Assembly (NCBI GenBank): GCA_964551735.1
Contig: CAZKEF010000049.1
Span: 1 to 42,330 of the forward strand
Direction: 5' to 3'
Length of the DNA stretch: 42,330 nt
Origin: DAOUAT01 sp964551735
GTDB lineage: Bacteria > Chloroflexota > Anaerolineae > CG2-30-64-16
The translations under genes and the position numbers were made by a program. The notes under the pieces were generated by a model. The model worked only from the letters and a program-made list of their open reading frames with translations. It had not been told where the DNA came from and searched no databases. Shown piece after piece: positions 1 to 7,623 of the stretch (the first letter of the stretch is position 1; each line of letters opens with the position of its first letter).

Positions 1-2
1 AA

Positions 3-59
3 GAGGTCGCCTACCTGGAAGAGCCGTATGTACCGCATCGCATCGTCGGGCATCAATAA
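3..59 (+). CDS. C-terminal end of an unidentified protein (partial)
   Basis: An open frame enters from the left edge and ends at TAA 57-59, giving 18 residues ending EEPYVPHRIVGHQ. The composition looks like a real protein end, and a strong bidirectional terminator starts 28 bases after the stop, as expected for a gene converging on oraE. Too short to assign a family. The other two frames also stop early, so the choice of frame is inference. Confidence 0.45.
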   Translation, partial: EVAYLEEPYVPHRIVGHQ

Positions 60-87
60 CCGGGAGCACGAGGGGAGACACCGATAG

Positions 88-120
88 CAAATCGGGCGGG
101 TTGGCAACCCGCCCGATTTG
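88..120. terminator. Bidirectional Rho-independent terminator-like palindrome
   Basis: Perfect 15-bp arms at 88-102 and 106-120 (caaatcgggcgggtt and its complement) enclose the loop ggc. It sits between the partial plus-strand gene and the 3' end of oraE on the minus strand, so it could stop both. Each side ends in an A/T-rich tract, but the T-runs are short. The core gggcgggt...acccgccc is the same as that of a palindrome found inside pgi. Confidence 0.7.
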
Positions 121-155
121 TCCATTTTCGGGTCAGAAGTACGAAAGTCCCAACC

Positions 156-2387
156 TCATGTAATGACCCCGCGCGCCTTCAGGGCCTTCACCAGGGCATC
201 CACCACATCAATCCCCTTGGTGCCGCGGCCGAAGGTGGCGTCCAGGCCGGTCTCGGCGGCCATGTCGCGCGTCACCTGGGTGCCGCCGGCGATGAGGGTC
301 ATCCGCTCGCGAATACCTTTCTCCTGACACAGCTCGGCCAGCTTGCGCATCTGCGCGCGGTGGATGTCGTTGTGGCTGATGATGGTGGAGATCAAGATGC
401 CGTGCGCGCCGGTCTCGATGGCAGCGTCAATCAGCTTGCCTAGCGGCACAGAAGTGCCCAGGTAGTGATACTTGACGCCGTACTTCTCGATCCCGCCGTG
501 CTTGATGTCCAGGATCTCGCGCAGACCCACCGAGTGCTCGTCCTCGCCCACGGTGCCGGCCACGACCTTGAGCCCGATCTGTTTGATCGCTGCGCGCAGC
601 TCGTCTTCGGGCAACAGTTCCTCCGTGGCCGGGATCTTGAGGGCCGCCTTGTCAATATCGAACGCAACCTTGCCCTTGACTTCGACGAAACAGCCCTCGG
701 CCGGATGGAGCACCATCAAGTTGATCACCTGGGGATCCTGCAGTCCCATCCGCTGGCCGACCTCCAGCGCAGCCTCCCGGGCCACCGCCTCGCTTTCGGG
801 GATCATGAGCTGCACGAGCACGACGCCATCGCCAGCCCACTCGGCCTCCGGCCGGATCAGGCCCCCTTTGCGGTAAGGCAGGGTGGCTTCCAGCCGGCGG
901 GCGACCGAGTCCTCCGGGTCGAGCTCGTCAATGTAGGCGATCTTCTCCGGGTGGCACAGCGTGCAGCCGCCAATGGGGGCACAGGGCAAACCTGACAGGT
1001 TTCGGAAACCTGTCAGGTCTGGCAAGTGGTTTTCGCCGAAGTGCGCGCAGACCGGGGCCAGGTAGTCCGGCTCGCGGCGCACGATGGTGTTCGCCGCGAC
1101 GCCGCCCTGGCCGTCGCGGGCGATGCCGTCGCCGTTCCGTTCGGGGTACTGAGCCGAGTCCACAAAGAAGCCCTGCTCGACTGCCGCGAAGTAGCCGCCG
1201 ACCTCGATGATCTCCTCAAGGAACGCGACCGCGCGCTCCTTGAGGTCGCGGGCCATCTGCCCCAACGGGCCGTCCAGGTTGAGCGAGAGCAACTCCTTGA
1301 TGCCATCCAGCGCGGCCCAGGTCTGCTTGACCGTCTGCACCCCGCGGATGTTGTTGTAGTGCCAGGGCACGTTGCGCCCCTCGTCGGGCGTGATGGTGCT
1401 CTGAACGTCGGCGCTGGTCAGCATGGAGATCAGCGTGTCAATGGTGTGCGTGCGCACCGCCTCTTCCACGTCCGCTTCGATGTAGCGTGTGTTCTGCTGG
1501 GCGCGCATCTTGTAGTCCGAGAAGAAATCGCGCAGCGCGACCGCGTAGGGCAGGTCGTACCACAGCTTGGGCGCGGGCGGCGCGTCAGGCGGCACGGTGG
1601 ACAGGCCGATCAGCGCCTTGGGCATGCCCGCGGCGACCGAGAAGGCGCAGTTGATGCCGTGCTGCACCATCAGCTCCGGCATCACCAGCCAGCCGGCCTT
1701 GGCGGTGGCGTTGGCGTTGTGCGCGCCGTCAATCTGGAAGATGCCGGCGTCCGCCATCACCCGCTTGGCCTCGGCCGCGTCCACGAAGGAGCGGTACATG
1801 TTGATGTTGCGGTAGAGCACGTTGTACTGCGGGTCCTGGTGCGCGCCGTTGACGCCCTCCTCGGCGAACAGAACGGCCACCTCCGGGCCGGCTACGCCGG
1901 AGACGTAGCTGTGGAAGTTGAGCGGCCGGCCGACCTCTGCCTCGATCAGATCGCACGCCTTGCGGCTGGCCCGGATCTGCTTGCGGGTAATGGGGACGCC
2001 GCCGACCCCCTCGGGCGTGCCCTCCATCAGGCCATCAATGTGGCTCTGGCCGGTGGTGCGGATGACCATCAGGTGGTCGGCGCCGTGCCAGGCGGCCATG
2101 CGCATCCGCCGCAGGTCGTCCTCGAAGCGGCCGGAGGCGATCTCGGTAGTGATCACGCAGCTCGGTTGCGGGTCAATGTGGTCGAAGTGCTTGGAGGCCG
2201 GCAGCCCGATGCTGTTCCGCAGCGGCTCCGCCATGTTCCGGTAGCGGAACGGGCCCATCCTGACGCCGCCGGGCGGGACTTTGCGCCAGCTCCAGCCGCG
2301 GCGCCTGGGCCGGTAATGCACCAGGTCGCTGACGATCGCTTCGATGTCCAGCTTCTCCTGCGGGTCGAGGGGCTTGGGATCGTTCAT
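156..2387 (-). CDS. oraE: D-ornithine 4,5-aminomutase, large (E) subunit
   Basis: This is the adenosylcobalamin- and PLP-dependent subunit that moves the terminal amino group of D-ornithine to give 2,4-diaminopentanoate. The 743-residue length is close to the clostridial enzyme (about 730-740). The C-terminal B12 domain carries EDEHSVG with His618 (lower cobalt ligand) and, 11 residues later in DIKHGG, Lys629 (PLP lysine). These match the H618/K629 pair known for the Clostridium sticklandii protein. The N-terminal two thirds form the TIM barrel. It starts at ATG 2387 with an ATGA overlap to oraS and a GGAGGT ribosome site. One oddity is a 29-bp palindrome at 990-1018, translated in frame as about 9-10 extra residues near 457-466. 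It is the last gene of the ornithine operon. Confidence 0.95.
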   Translation of the reverse strand: MNDPKPLDPQEKLDIEAIVSDLVHYRPRRRGWSWRKVPPGGVRMGPFRYRNMAEPLRNSIGLPASKHFDHIDPQPSCVITTEIASGRFEDDLRRMRMAAWHGADHLMVIRTTGQSHIDGLMEGTPEGVGGVPITRKQIRASRKACDLIEAEVGRPLNFHSYVSGVAGPEVAVLFAEEGVNGAHQDPQYNVLYRNINMYRSFVDAAEAKRVMADAGIFQIDGAHNANATAKAGWLVMPELMVQHGINCAFSVAAGMPKALIGLSTVPPDAPPAPKLWYDLPYAVALRDFFSDYKMRAQQNTRYIEADVEEAVRTHTIDTLISMLTSADVQSTITPDEGRNVPWHYNNIRGVQTVKQTWAALDGIKELLSLNLDGPLGQMARDLKERAVAFLEEIIEVGGYFAAVEQGFFVDSAQYPERNGDGIARDGQGGVAANTIVRREPDYLAPVCAHFGENHLPDLTGFRNLSGLPCAPIGGCTLCHPEKIAYIDELDPEDSVARRLEATLPYRKGGLIRPEAEWAGDGVVLVQLMIPESEAVAREAALEVGQRMGLQDPQVINLMVLHPAEGCFVEVKGKVAFDIDKAALKIPATEELLPEDELRAAIKQIGLKVVAGTVGEDEHSVGLREILDIKHGGIEKYGVKYHYLGTSVPLGKLIDAAIETGAHGILISTIISHNDIHRAQMRKLAELCQEKGIRERMTLIAGGTQVTRDMAAETGLDATFGRGTKGIDVVDALVKALKARGVIT
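990..1018. repeat. Palindromic element inside oraE
   Basis: Perfect 13-bp arms (acctgacaggttt at 990-1002; complement at 1006-1018) surround the loop cgg. The element reads through in frame in oraE as roughly DLTGFRNLSG, just before the conserved Cys-rich CTLCHPEK stretch. The frame is kept and there is no stop, which suggests either a tolerated insertion or a surface loop. Confidence 0.75.
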
Positions 2388-2749
2388 CGCGCGACCTCCG
2401 GGAATAAACCGTGAAGGACCTCTTTGTCCTCAAGGATCGCGGCCGCAGCAGCCTTCACATCAGTCCCCTGCCGCTCTGCCAGCTTGAGCAGCACTTGCCC
2501 CGCGCCCTTGCCCAGCAGCCCGGCTTCGTAGATGCGCTGCACCACGCCTTGCGAGCTCAGGCTGTCAATGCCCATGCGGAGCAGCACGGAGCGCTCGATG
2601 GAGGGCGAGGTGTGGGTGCGGGCCAGATCCACGATGGGCGCCACCACCTGATCGCATAGCTCCCAAAAGCGGGCCTTGAGCTGGTCATCCGTCATCTGTG
2701 CCAGTGCTGCCCGGCGCTCCTGGAACCGGGCAAGGCGGTCGTTTGTCAT
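2384..2749 (-). CDS. oraS: D-ornithine 4,5-aminomutase, small (S) subunit
   Basis: The 121-residue small subunit partners OraE in D-ornithine 4,5-aminomutase; known OraS proteins are about 120 residues, mostly helical, and carry no cofactor themselves. I chose ATG 2749 (MTNDRLARFQERR) because AAGAGGA lies 6 bases upstream. A longer frame upstream would translate the spacer's octamer array into low-value sequence. The stop overlaps the oraE start by 4 bases (ATGA), so the two subunits are probably made at equal levels by translational coupling. Assignment rests on position, length and recognisable helical segments such as SSQGVVQRIYEAGLLGKGAG. Confidence 0.88.
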   Translation of the reverse strand: MTNDRLARFQERRAALAQMTDDQLKARFWELCDQVVAPIVDLARTHTSPSIERSVLLRMGIDSLSSQGVVQRIYEAGLLGKGAGQVLLKLAERQGTDVKAAAAAILEDKEVLHGLFPEVAR

Positions 2750-2767
2750 GTGAATCCTCTTTGAGGC

Positions 2768-2815
2768 GTTGGAACGTTGAAACGTTGGAACGTGCAAACG
2801 TTGGAATGTGCAGAC
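2768..2815. repeat. Six-unit octamer array in the ortB-oraS spacer
   Basis: Six consecutive 8-mers (gttggaac, gttgaaac, gttggaac, gtgcaaac, gttggaat, gtgcagac) fill the gap between the end of ortB and oraS. The consensus is GTTGGAAC. No protein signal fits it. It is one of several such arrays, each with a different unit, in the minus-strand spacers. Confidence 0.85.
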
Positions 2816-2826
2816 GCGCCGACGCG

Positions 2827-4230
2827 TTACGCGGCGTGCTGCCTGACCCACTCCGCGTCCACCTTCAGATCGGCGGCGAGGAAGGCGACATCATCGTCGG
2901 TCCACTGCGCTGCCGGGTAAGCTTTGGCCGCGTTCCGCAGGTACGACAGGCGCAGGCGATCCATATCCTGAACCTTGCCCCGCACCTGGTCGAGGCGCTC
3001 GGGGATGACGATCGCCTTGCCGGGCACGTTCTCGGCCGGGTCGCCGCGGCGGACTTCGATGCCGTTGGCGCGGGCGAAAGCGAGCTGGCTGTTGTGATGC
3101 TTGCCCGCGCCGGTGTACTCGGTCTCCTGCACCACCACGATCTGCTCCCGGTCCATCTGGCGCGCCAGGGTGACGGCCGCGGTCAGGCTGGTGTTGCCGG
3201 CCGGGCCGCGTTCCAATCCTTCCAGCTTGGTCAGCAGCTCGGTCACGTAGAAAACCTCGCCTTGGGTCACGAGCTGGTACTCGTCCATGTAGCGCAGCGG
3301 CCGCGCGGCGTTGCGCGGCACATCCGCCCGGTCGGGCCAGGTGGCGAAGGGCACGCCAAAGCCGGTGTGGCCGGTGGTGAACGATTTGCGGTTGAAGTCG
3401 CGGTCCGAGGCCATGTGCAGCCCGCTCAGGTCCACCGAGCAGGCGACGATGCGCGTCCGGTCGCAGCCGGCCGCCAGCAGGCCGCGCGCGGTGCCGGTCA
3501 GGTTGCCGCCGCCGGCGTGGGTGATGACCACCGCGTCGGGGTCCTGGCCGTAGCGGCCGCCTACCTGCTCGGCGATCTCCACACCCAGCGTCTCGACCCC
3601 GCGGATGCCGAACGGGGTGTACAGGCTGGCGTTGAAAAAGCCGGTCTCCTCCAGCGTGCGCAGATGGACGTAGAACAGCTCCGGGCCGACGCTCAGCCGG
3701 ATCACATCCGCGCCGTAGGCCTCGCACGCGCGACTCTTCTCCACGATCTCGGGCTGGCCGACCCCGCGGCTGTCGAAGACCTCCTGGACGATGATGCACT
3801 TGAGCCCGCGCTGGGCCGCTTGCGACGCGACCGCCGCGCCGTAGTTGCCGCTGGTGGCCGCGACGATCCCTCGGTAGCCCTTCCGGGTGGCCTCGTAGGC
3901 GCTGATCGACGCGCGGCGCGCCTTGAAGCTGCCCGACGCGTTGGCCGCCTCATCCTTCACCAGGATGCGCGCGCCCTTGCCGGGCGGCGAGATGCGGCGC
4001 ACAGCCTCGGTCAGGTTGCGCAGCTCGTGCAGCGGCGTGTCGCCGACCTTGGTCTCCCGCTGGATGCGGACGATGTCGGCGTGGCTGTAGCCGGTCTCCG
4101 CCATCATCCGCTCGTAATCGAAGGCGATGGGGCTGCGGATGAAGTCGTCGTAGTCAATGCCCAGCGAGGCCTTCATGATCTCGTTCTTGCGCGCCATGAC
4201 AGCCGCGTAGGAGGTATCACGCACGGTCAT
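2827..4230 (-). CDS. ortB: 2-amino-4-oxopentanoate thiolase, beta subunit
   Basis: This PLP-dependent subunit of the AKP thiolase cleaves 2-amino-4-oxopentanoate with CoA into alanine and acetyl-CoA, the last step of oxidative ornithine degradation. The 467-residue protein has the fold-type II (threonine synthase-like) layout. The Schiff-base lysine is K103 in ASGSFKARR, the asparagine loop TSGNYG is at about 126-131, and a glycine-rich phosphate loop is in HAGGGNLTG. Length matches OrtB proteins of about 470 residues. Its start overlaps the end of ortA by 4 bases, fitting a two-subunit enzyme. A plain threonine synthase is unlikely given ortA, ord and ora next door. Confidence 0.94.
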   Translation of the reverse strand: MTVRDTSYAAVMARKNEIMKASLGIDYDDFIRSPIAFDYERMMAETGYSHADIVRIQRETKVGDTPLHELRNLTEAVRRISPPGKGARILVKDEAANASGSFKARRASISAYEATRKGYRGIVAATSGNYGAAVASQAAQRGLKCIIVQEVFDSRGVGQPEIVEKSRACEAYGADVIRLSVGPELFYVHLRTLEETGFFNASLYTPFGIRGVETLGVEIAEQVGGRYGQDPDAVVITHAGGGNLTGTARGLLAAGCDRTRIVACSVDLSGLHMASDRDFNRKSFTTGHTGFGVPFATWPDRADVPRNAARPLRYMDEYQLVTQGEVFYVTELLTKLEGLERGPAGNTSLTAAVTLARQMDREQIVVVQETEYTGAGKHHNSQLAFARANGIEVRRGDPAENVPGKAIVIPERLDQVRGKVQDMDRLRLSYLRNAAKAYPAAQWTDDDVAFLAADLKVDAEWVRQHAA

Positions 4231-4508
4231 CGTTCCGCCTCCCCGATGGTCAGCAGCTCGGGCACGGTGTCGCCGAAGCTGTGGCTGTAGCTGGGGTTGA
4301 CCCGCACCAGCGTCCCACTCAGCTCGCGGCCGATCAGGGTGCGGACGCGCGCCGGGTCGCCCAGCTGGGCCGGCGCGATCAGAAAGCCGGACACGCGCAT
4401 CACGTAGGGCGTCGCTTGGGTGTCTTCAGGCAGCGTGGGCGCGCGCTGCTCCGGGGCAAGCACGACCTGCTCGATCTCGACCCAAGTTCCGGGTAGGATT
4501 TGGCTCAT
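4227..4508 (-). CDS. ortA: 2-amino-4-oxopentanoate thiolase, alpha subunit
   Basis: The small (93-residue) subunit of the AKP thiolase works with OrtB to release acetyl-CoA and alanine. It shows the short OrtA beta-rich pattern, with WVEIEQVVLAPEQRAP near the start and a conserved hydrophobic FLIAPAQLGD segment. It has no known catalytic motif of its own. ATG 4508 has a G-rich ribosome site (AAGGGGGG). The TGA overlaps the ortB start. The pair's order, ord then ortA then ortB, is the same as in clostridial ornithine operons. Confidence 0.9.
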   Translation of the reverse strand: MSQILPGTWVEIEQVVLAPEQRAPTLPEDTQATPYVMRVSGFLIAPAQLGDPARVRTLIGRELSGTLVRVNPSYSHSFGDTVPELLTIGEAER

Positions 4509-4523
4509 ATGAACGCCCCCCTT

Positions 4524-4627
4524 GAGGCTGAGGTTTAGGCTGAGGTTAAGGTTGAGGTTGAGGCGACTGTGACTTCAGGCTTATCCGCCTGGCCTTGTCC
4601 TTAACCTCAACCTTAGCCTCAACCTCA
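4524..4627. repeat. Hexamer array with inverted partner, ord-ortA spacer
   Basis: A run of hexamers close to GAGGTT occupies 4524-4563. Its inverted partner, of ccttaacctcaacc type, occupies about 4599-4627. Together they could form a long imperfect hairpin that brackets the ord stop codon and the ortA ribosome site. It may act as a processing or attenuation element; this is inference. Confidence 0.75.
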
Positions 4628-5665
4628 GACATTCCGCCTGTACGCGCTCTCGCCCATCAGCGCGGCCGGCACGGGCAGATCGATCATGCGCTTCAGGCCG
4701 GGCGTGGCCGCTACCACCAGGGGGATCGCGTTCACGGCGATGCCGATAGTGGCCTTGCCGCCCGCGATCTCGGGTTTGATGGCCAGATTGATTTCGGGGT
4801 TGCCGTAGATGTGGATATAGTCGCCGGTGGGCTGGTTTTCCAGATGCGGGTGGATCTGCTGCGGGTGCACCAGACGGATCACTTCCGTGTCCTCGCGGTA
4901 GCCGATGCCGATGTGCGTGCAGCCCGCCACCATCCCCGGTTCCACCACCACATGGGGGGTCTCGCGGTGCACGGTGCTGATGATCGGTTCGCGGCTTTGT
5001 TCGATGCGATCCACGCCCAGGCCGAGCGCATCGCTGATCATGTGGATGGATTCGGGGAAGCCCACATGGCCCACGATGGTGCCGTCGGCCACGCCGGCCC
5101 GGAAGGCTTCGGGGGTGGTGCCGACGCCCTGGGTCCGCATCACCGTGTGACCGTAGGGGCTGAGGTCGTTGACGCGCGAGGCTTCGATGCGGTCGACGGT
5201 GTGGCAGCCCGCGGTCAAGGTGACGATCAGGAGATCCAGCACGAAGCCGGGGTTGACGCCGGTGCCCAGCACGGTGACGCCGTTCGCCTGAGCCAGCGCG
5301 TCGATCTCCGCGGCCAGCGCCGGGTTTTGCGCGGCAGGGTCGGCCAGCTCTTCGGCGATGGTGACGCAGTTGATCCCGGCGCCCAGGATCTTGCGCAGGT
5401 CGGGCATCTGGTCCGCGGTCCACGAGGTGGTCGCCAGGCCGACGCAATCCACCTTCGCCCGGTCCAGGACATCGTCGGGATTGTCGGTGACGATGACGCC
5501 CAGCTTCCTTTCCAGGCCGAGCACCTCGCCCAGGTCCTTGCCGGCGTGGCGCGGCCGGCCGATCGCGGCGACGACTTCCAGGCCCGGTTTCTGGAGCATC
5601 AGGCGCGCCATGCCGGCGCCCATGCTGCCCAGGCCCCACTGACAGACACGGATCAGTTTCTTCAT
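4625..5665 (-). CDS. ord: 2,4-diaminopentanoate dehydrogenase
   Basis: This enzyme oxidatively deaminates (2R,4S)-2,4-diaminopentanoate to 2-amino-4-oxopentanoate with NAD(P)+. It joins the aminomutase and thiolase steps. The 346-residue protein has an N-terminal Rossmann fold with GLGSMGAGMA at residues 11-20. The C-terminal half resembles dihydrodipicolinate-reductase-like dehydrogenases, with GTGVNPGFVLD and the GDYIHIYGNPEINL region. ATG 5665 is preceded by AAGGAGG. It sits between the amidohydrolase gene and ortA on the same strand. A related amino-acid dehydrogenase would be the alternative, but the flanking genes make Ord the clear choice. Confidence 0.95.
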   Translation of the reverse strand: MKKLIRVCQWGLGSMGAGMARLMLQKPGLEVVAAIGRPRHAGKDLGEVLGLERKLGVIVTDNPDDVLDRAKVDCVGLATTSWTADQMPDLRKILGAGINCVTIAEELADPAAQNPALAAEIDALAQANGVTVLGTGVNPGFVLDLLIVTLTAGCHTVDRIEASRVNDLSPYGHTVMRTQGVGTTPEAFRAGVADGTIVGHVGFPESIHMISDALGLGVDRIEQSREPIISTVHRETPHVVVEPGMVAGCTHIGIGYREDTEVIRLVHPQQIHPHLENQPTGDYIHIYGNPEINLAIKPEIAGGKATIGIAVNAIPLVVAATPGLKRMIDLPVPAALMGESAYRRNV

Positions 5666-5687
5666 CGGTTCCTCCTTGAACCTGTGT

Positions 5688-5712
5688 TGGTAGATGGGTG
5701 GATCGGTAATTG
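5688..5712. repeat. Weak octamer array upstream of ord
   Basis: Three octamers (tggtagat, gggtggat, cggtaatt) followed by a partial unit fill the 48-bp gap between the amidohydrolase stop and the ord start. The array is short and degenerate, but follows the same pattern as the clearer arrays elsewhere. Confidence 0.45.
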
Positions 5713-5713
5713 G

Positions 5714-7324
5714 TCAGATTTCAGGCGAGCGCCAGACAAAGCATCCGGCGACGACGGTAGCCAGGACGCGGACGCCTAAGATCGCCATTGGGTCAATCGT
5801 GAAGATGTCCTGATCAAGGATAGTCAGATCGGCCCACTTGCCGGGCGCCAGGCTGCCCAGCCGCTCCGCCATGCCGGCCGCGTACGCGGGGCCGAGCGTG
5901 TAGCCGCGCACGGCCTCCTCCACGGTCAGCCGCTGCTCAGGATGCCAGCCGTCAGGCCCAGGCGAGCCGTCCGTGCGGCGGCGGGTGACCGCGGCATGAA
6001 TCCCGGCCAGCGGGTCGAGGGTCTCCACCGGGCAGTCGGAGCCCAGCGCCAGCACAGCGCCATGATCCAGTTGTGTGCGCCAGGCATAGGCGCCGACAGT
6101 GCGCGCGCCCCAGTGCTGATCGGCAATGTGCATGTCGGATGTGGCGTGGAGCGGCTGCATGGAAGCGACGATCCCCAACTCGGCCAGCCGGCACGCGTCG
6201 GCCGGATGCAGCAGTTGGACGTGCTCGATGCGGTTGGGCAGATGGGTGAGCGCAAGACCCGCCTCTACCGTCTCAGCGTAGATGTCCAAGATCTCGCGGT
6301 TGGCGCGGTCGCCGATGGCGTGGACCGTCGCAGCCAGGCCGTGGGCGTTTGCCTTCAACACCGCCTCGCGGATAACCGCGATGGGCGTGGCTTCGATGCC
6401 GGTGTTATCGGGCGCGGAATCGAACCCAGCCAGCATCCAGGCTGTGCGCGGGCCCAGCGCGCCATCGGTGAACATCTTGACCCCGCCGATGCGCAGCCAG
6501 TCATCCCCGAAACCTGACCGCAACCCCAGGCCGACCGCCTCATCCAGGTGCGCGAGGGGAATGCTCTTGACCACCCGCAGGGTGAGCTGGTCGGCATGAT
6601 GTAAGACCTGCAAACCCCGGAAACAATCAACGCCATCCATGTCGTGAACACAGGTCAACCCGGCCCGGTGAGCCACCTCTATCCCCCGCCGCAAAGCCTC
6701 GGCCGCCTCCTCCAGGCTCGGCTCCGGCGCCAGGCGCTCGACGAGATCCATGGCCTCTTCCAGCAGCACGCCGGCCGGGGCGCCGTTCGCATCGCGCACG
6801 ATCGCGCCGCCGGGCGGATCGGCCGTCTGCGCCGTGATCCCCGCCAGGCGCAGCGCCAGAGAATTGGCCCAGCACGCGTGGCCGCTCTTCGCGGACAAAA
6901 CGACCGGATGCTCCGGCGCCACCCGGTCGAGGTCGGCCGCGGTGGGGAACTCACCGTCCCAGACGTTGTGGTTCCAGCCGAAGCCGGTGATCCAGGCGCC
7001 GGCAGGCATGCGGCGGGCGAACTCAGCGACAATGTCCAGCACGTCCTGCTTGCTCGGCTGCTCCGCCTGAACCTGCGTCAATCCGTTCGAGAGCCACATC
7101 AAATGGATATGGGAATCGGTCAGGCCGGGGAGCACGCAGGCGCCCTTGAGGTCGATGACGTTCTCTTTGGCGATCCGAGGAAATGCATCCCTGGCGGCAG
7201 AATCGCTGAAGGCAGCCAGGACCTTGCCATCCCTGATCGCCAGGGCAGTGACGAAAGGCTGCGCCGGGTGCATGGTGTGGATTTTTCCGTTGGTCAAGAT
7301 CAATACGTCCGCTGAGTTGGCCAC
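5714..7324 (-). CDS. Amidohydrolase family 3 protein (YtcJ-like)
   Basis: A 536-residue metal-dependent hydrolase of the amidohydrolase superfamily (YtcJ/AepA group). It has DSHIHL near residue 70 (HxH metal site), KMFTDGALGPRTAWM in the middle, then HAIGDRAN, RIEHVQLL and the late ALGSDCPVETLDPL motif with the metal-binding aspartate. There is no signal peptide, so it acts in the cytoplasm. Substrates in this group are poorly known and often N-acyl or carbamoyl compounds. It is the first gene of the ornithine operon, so it may release ornithine or a precursor; that is inference. The segment around 6251-6270 resembles the gcaagacccgcc core of the palindrome family. Confidence 0.85.
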   Translation of the reverse strand: MANSADVLILTNGKIHTMHPAQPFVTALAIRDGKVLAAFSDSAARDAFPRIAKENVIDLKGACVLPGLTDSHIHLMWLSNGLTQVQAEQPSKQDVLDIVAEFARRMPAGAWITGFGWNHNVWDGEFPTAADLDRVAPEHPVVLSAKSGHACWANSLALRLAGITAQTADPPGGAIVRDANGAPAGVLLEEAMDLVERLAPEPSLEEAAEALRRGIEVAHRAGLTCVHDMDGVDCFRGLQVLHHADQLTLRVVKSIPLAHLDEAVGLGLRSGFGDDWLRIGGVKMFTDGALGPRTAWMLAGFDSAPDNTGIEATPIAVIREAVLKANAHGLAATVHAIGDRANREILDIYAETVEAGLALTHLPNRIEHVQLLHPADACRLAELGIVASMQPLHATSDMHIADQHWGARTVGAYAWRTQLDHGAVLALGSDCPVETLDPLAGIHAAVTRRRTDGSPGPDGWHPEQRLTVEEAVRGYTLGPAYAAGMAERLGSLAPGKWADLTILDQDIFTIDPMAILGVRVLATVVAGCFVWRSPEI

Positions 7325-7347
7325 TGATCAGCCTCCCGGATGTTACG

Positions 7348-7407
7348 ATCGGCGGATCGCTCGGTCCGCCGATGATGATTATACCTGAGGCGTTCGTCTT
7401 TGAACAA
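7348..7407 (-). promoter_or_regulatory. Promoter and start-site hairpin of the ornithine operon
   Basis: On the minus strand a perfect TATAAT occupies 7378-7383. A weaker TTGTTC (7402-7407) lies 18 bases upstream. Just downstream, 9-bp perfect arms (atcggcgga 7348-7356; tccgccgat 7365-7373) with an 8-nt loop cover the predicted transcription start. The dyad could be a repressor operator or a 5' RNA hairpin. Confidence 0.6.
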
Positions 7408-7445
7408 CTCAAGCCGCCAGCAGTTCCAAATCACAGTCAAACCCC

Positions 7446-7473
7446 TTGACAAATCATGCGTTTCATGTAAGAA
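7446..7473 (+). promoter_or_regulatory. Sigma-70-type promoter for the M20 operon
   Basis: TTGACA at 7446-7451, a 16-bp spacer and TAAGAA at 7468-7473 form a plausible promoter. It would give a leader of about 145 bases before the first M20 gene. I see no riboswitch or coding signal in 7480-7615. Together with the opposite-facing promoter at about 7380 it makes a divergent regulatory region. Confidence 0.6.
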
Positions 7474-7623
7474 TGGTCAGTGAACAATCAAACGAACTCT
7501 CCTCCTATTTGATATGAGAGACGCGCATGAAAACGTCATCTCGCTCAGATCTCCCGGTTCCAGCATTTCGCTCTTCAGCATCGTATTGTGCTTCCTTGAA
7601 CTCCACAAGAAAGGAGAATCGCC

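Noticed and set aside
1026..2414. Long plus-strand open frame (462 codons) opposite oraE
   Set aside because: High GC keeps antisense frames open. The encoded sequence is rich in Arg, His, Val and Asp without family motifs, while the minus strand encodes intact OraE.
2768..2815. CRISPR-like array
   Set aside because: Units are only 8 bases with no spacers, and no cas genes are in the window.
2698..4290. Plus-strand open frame of 530 codons opposite ortB
   Set aside because: Shadow of ortB; composition is unlike a protein and there is no ribosome site.
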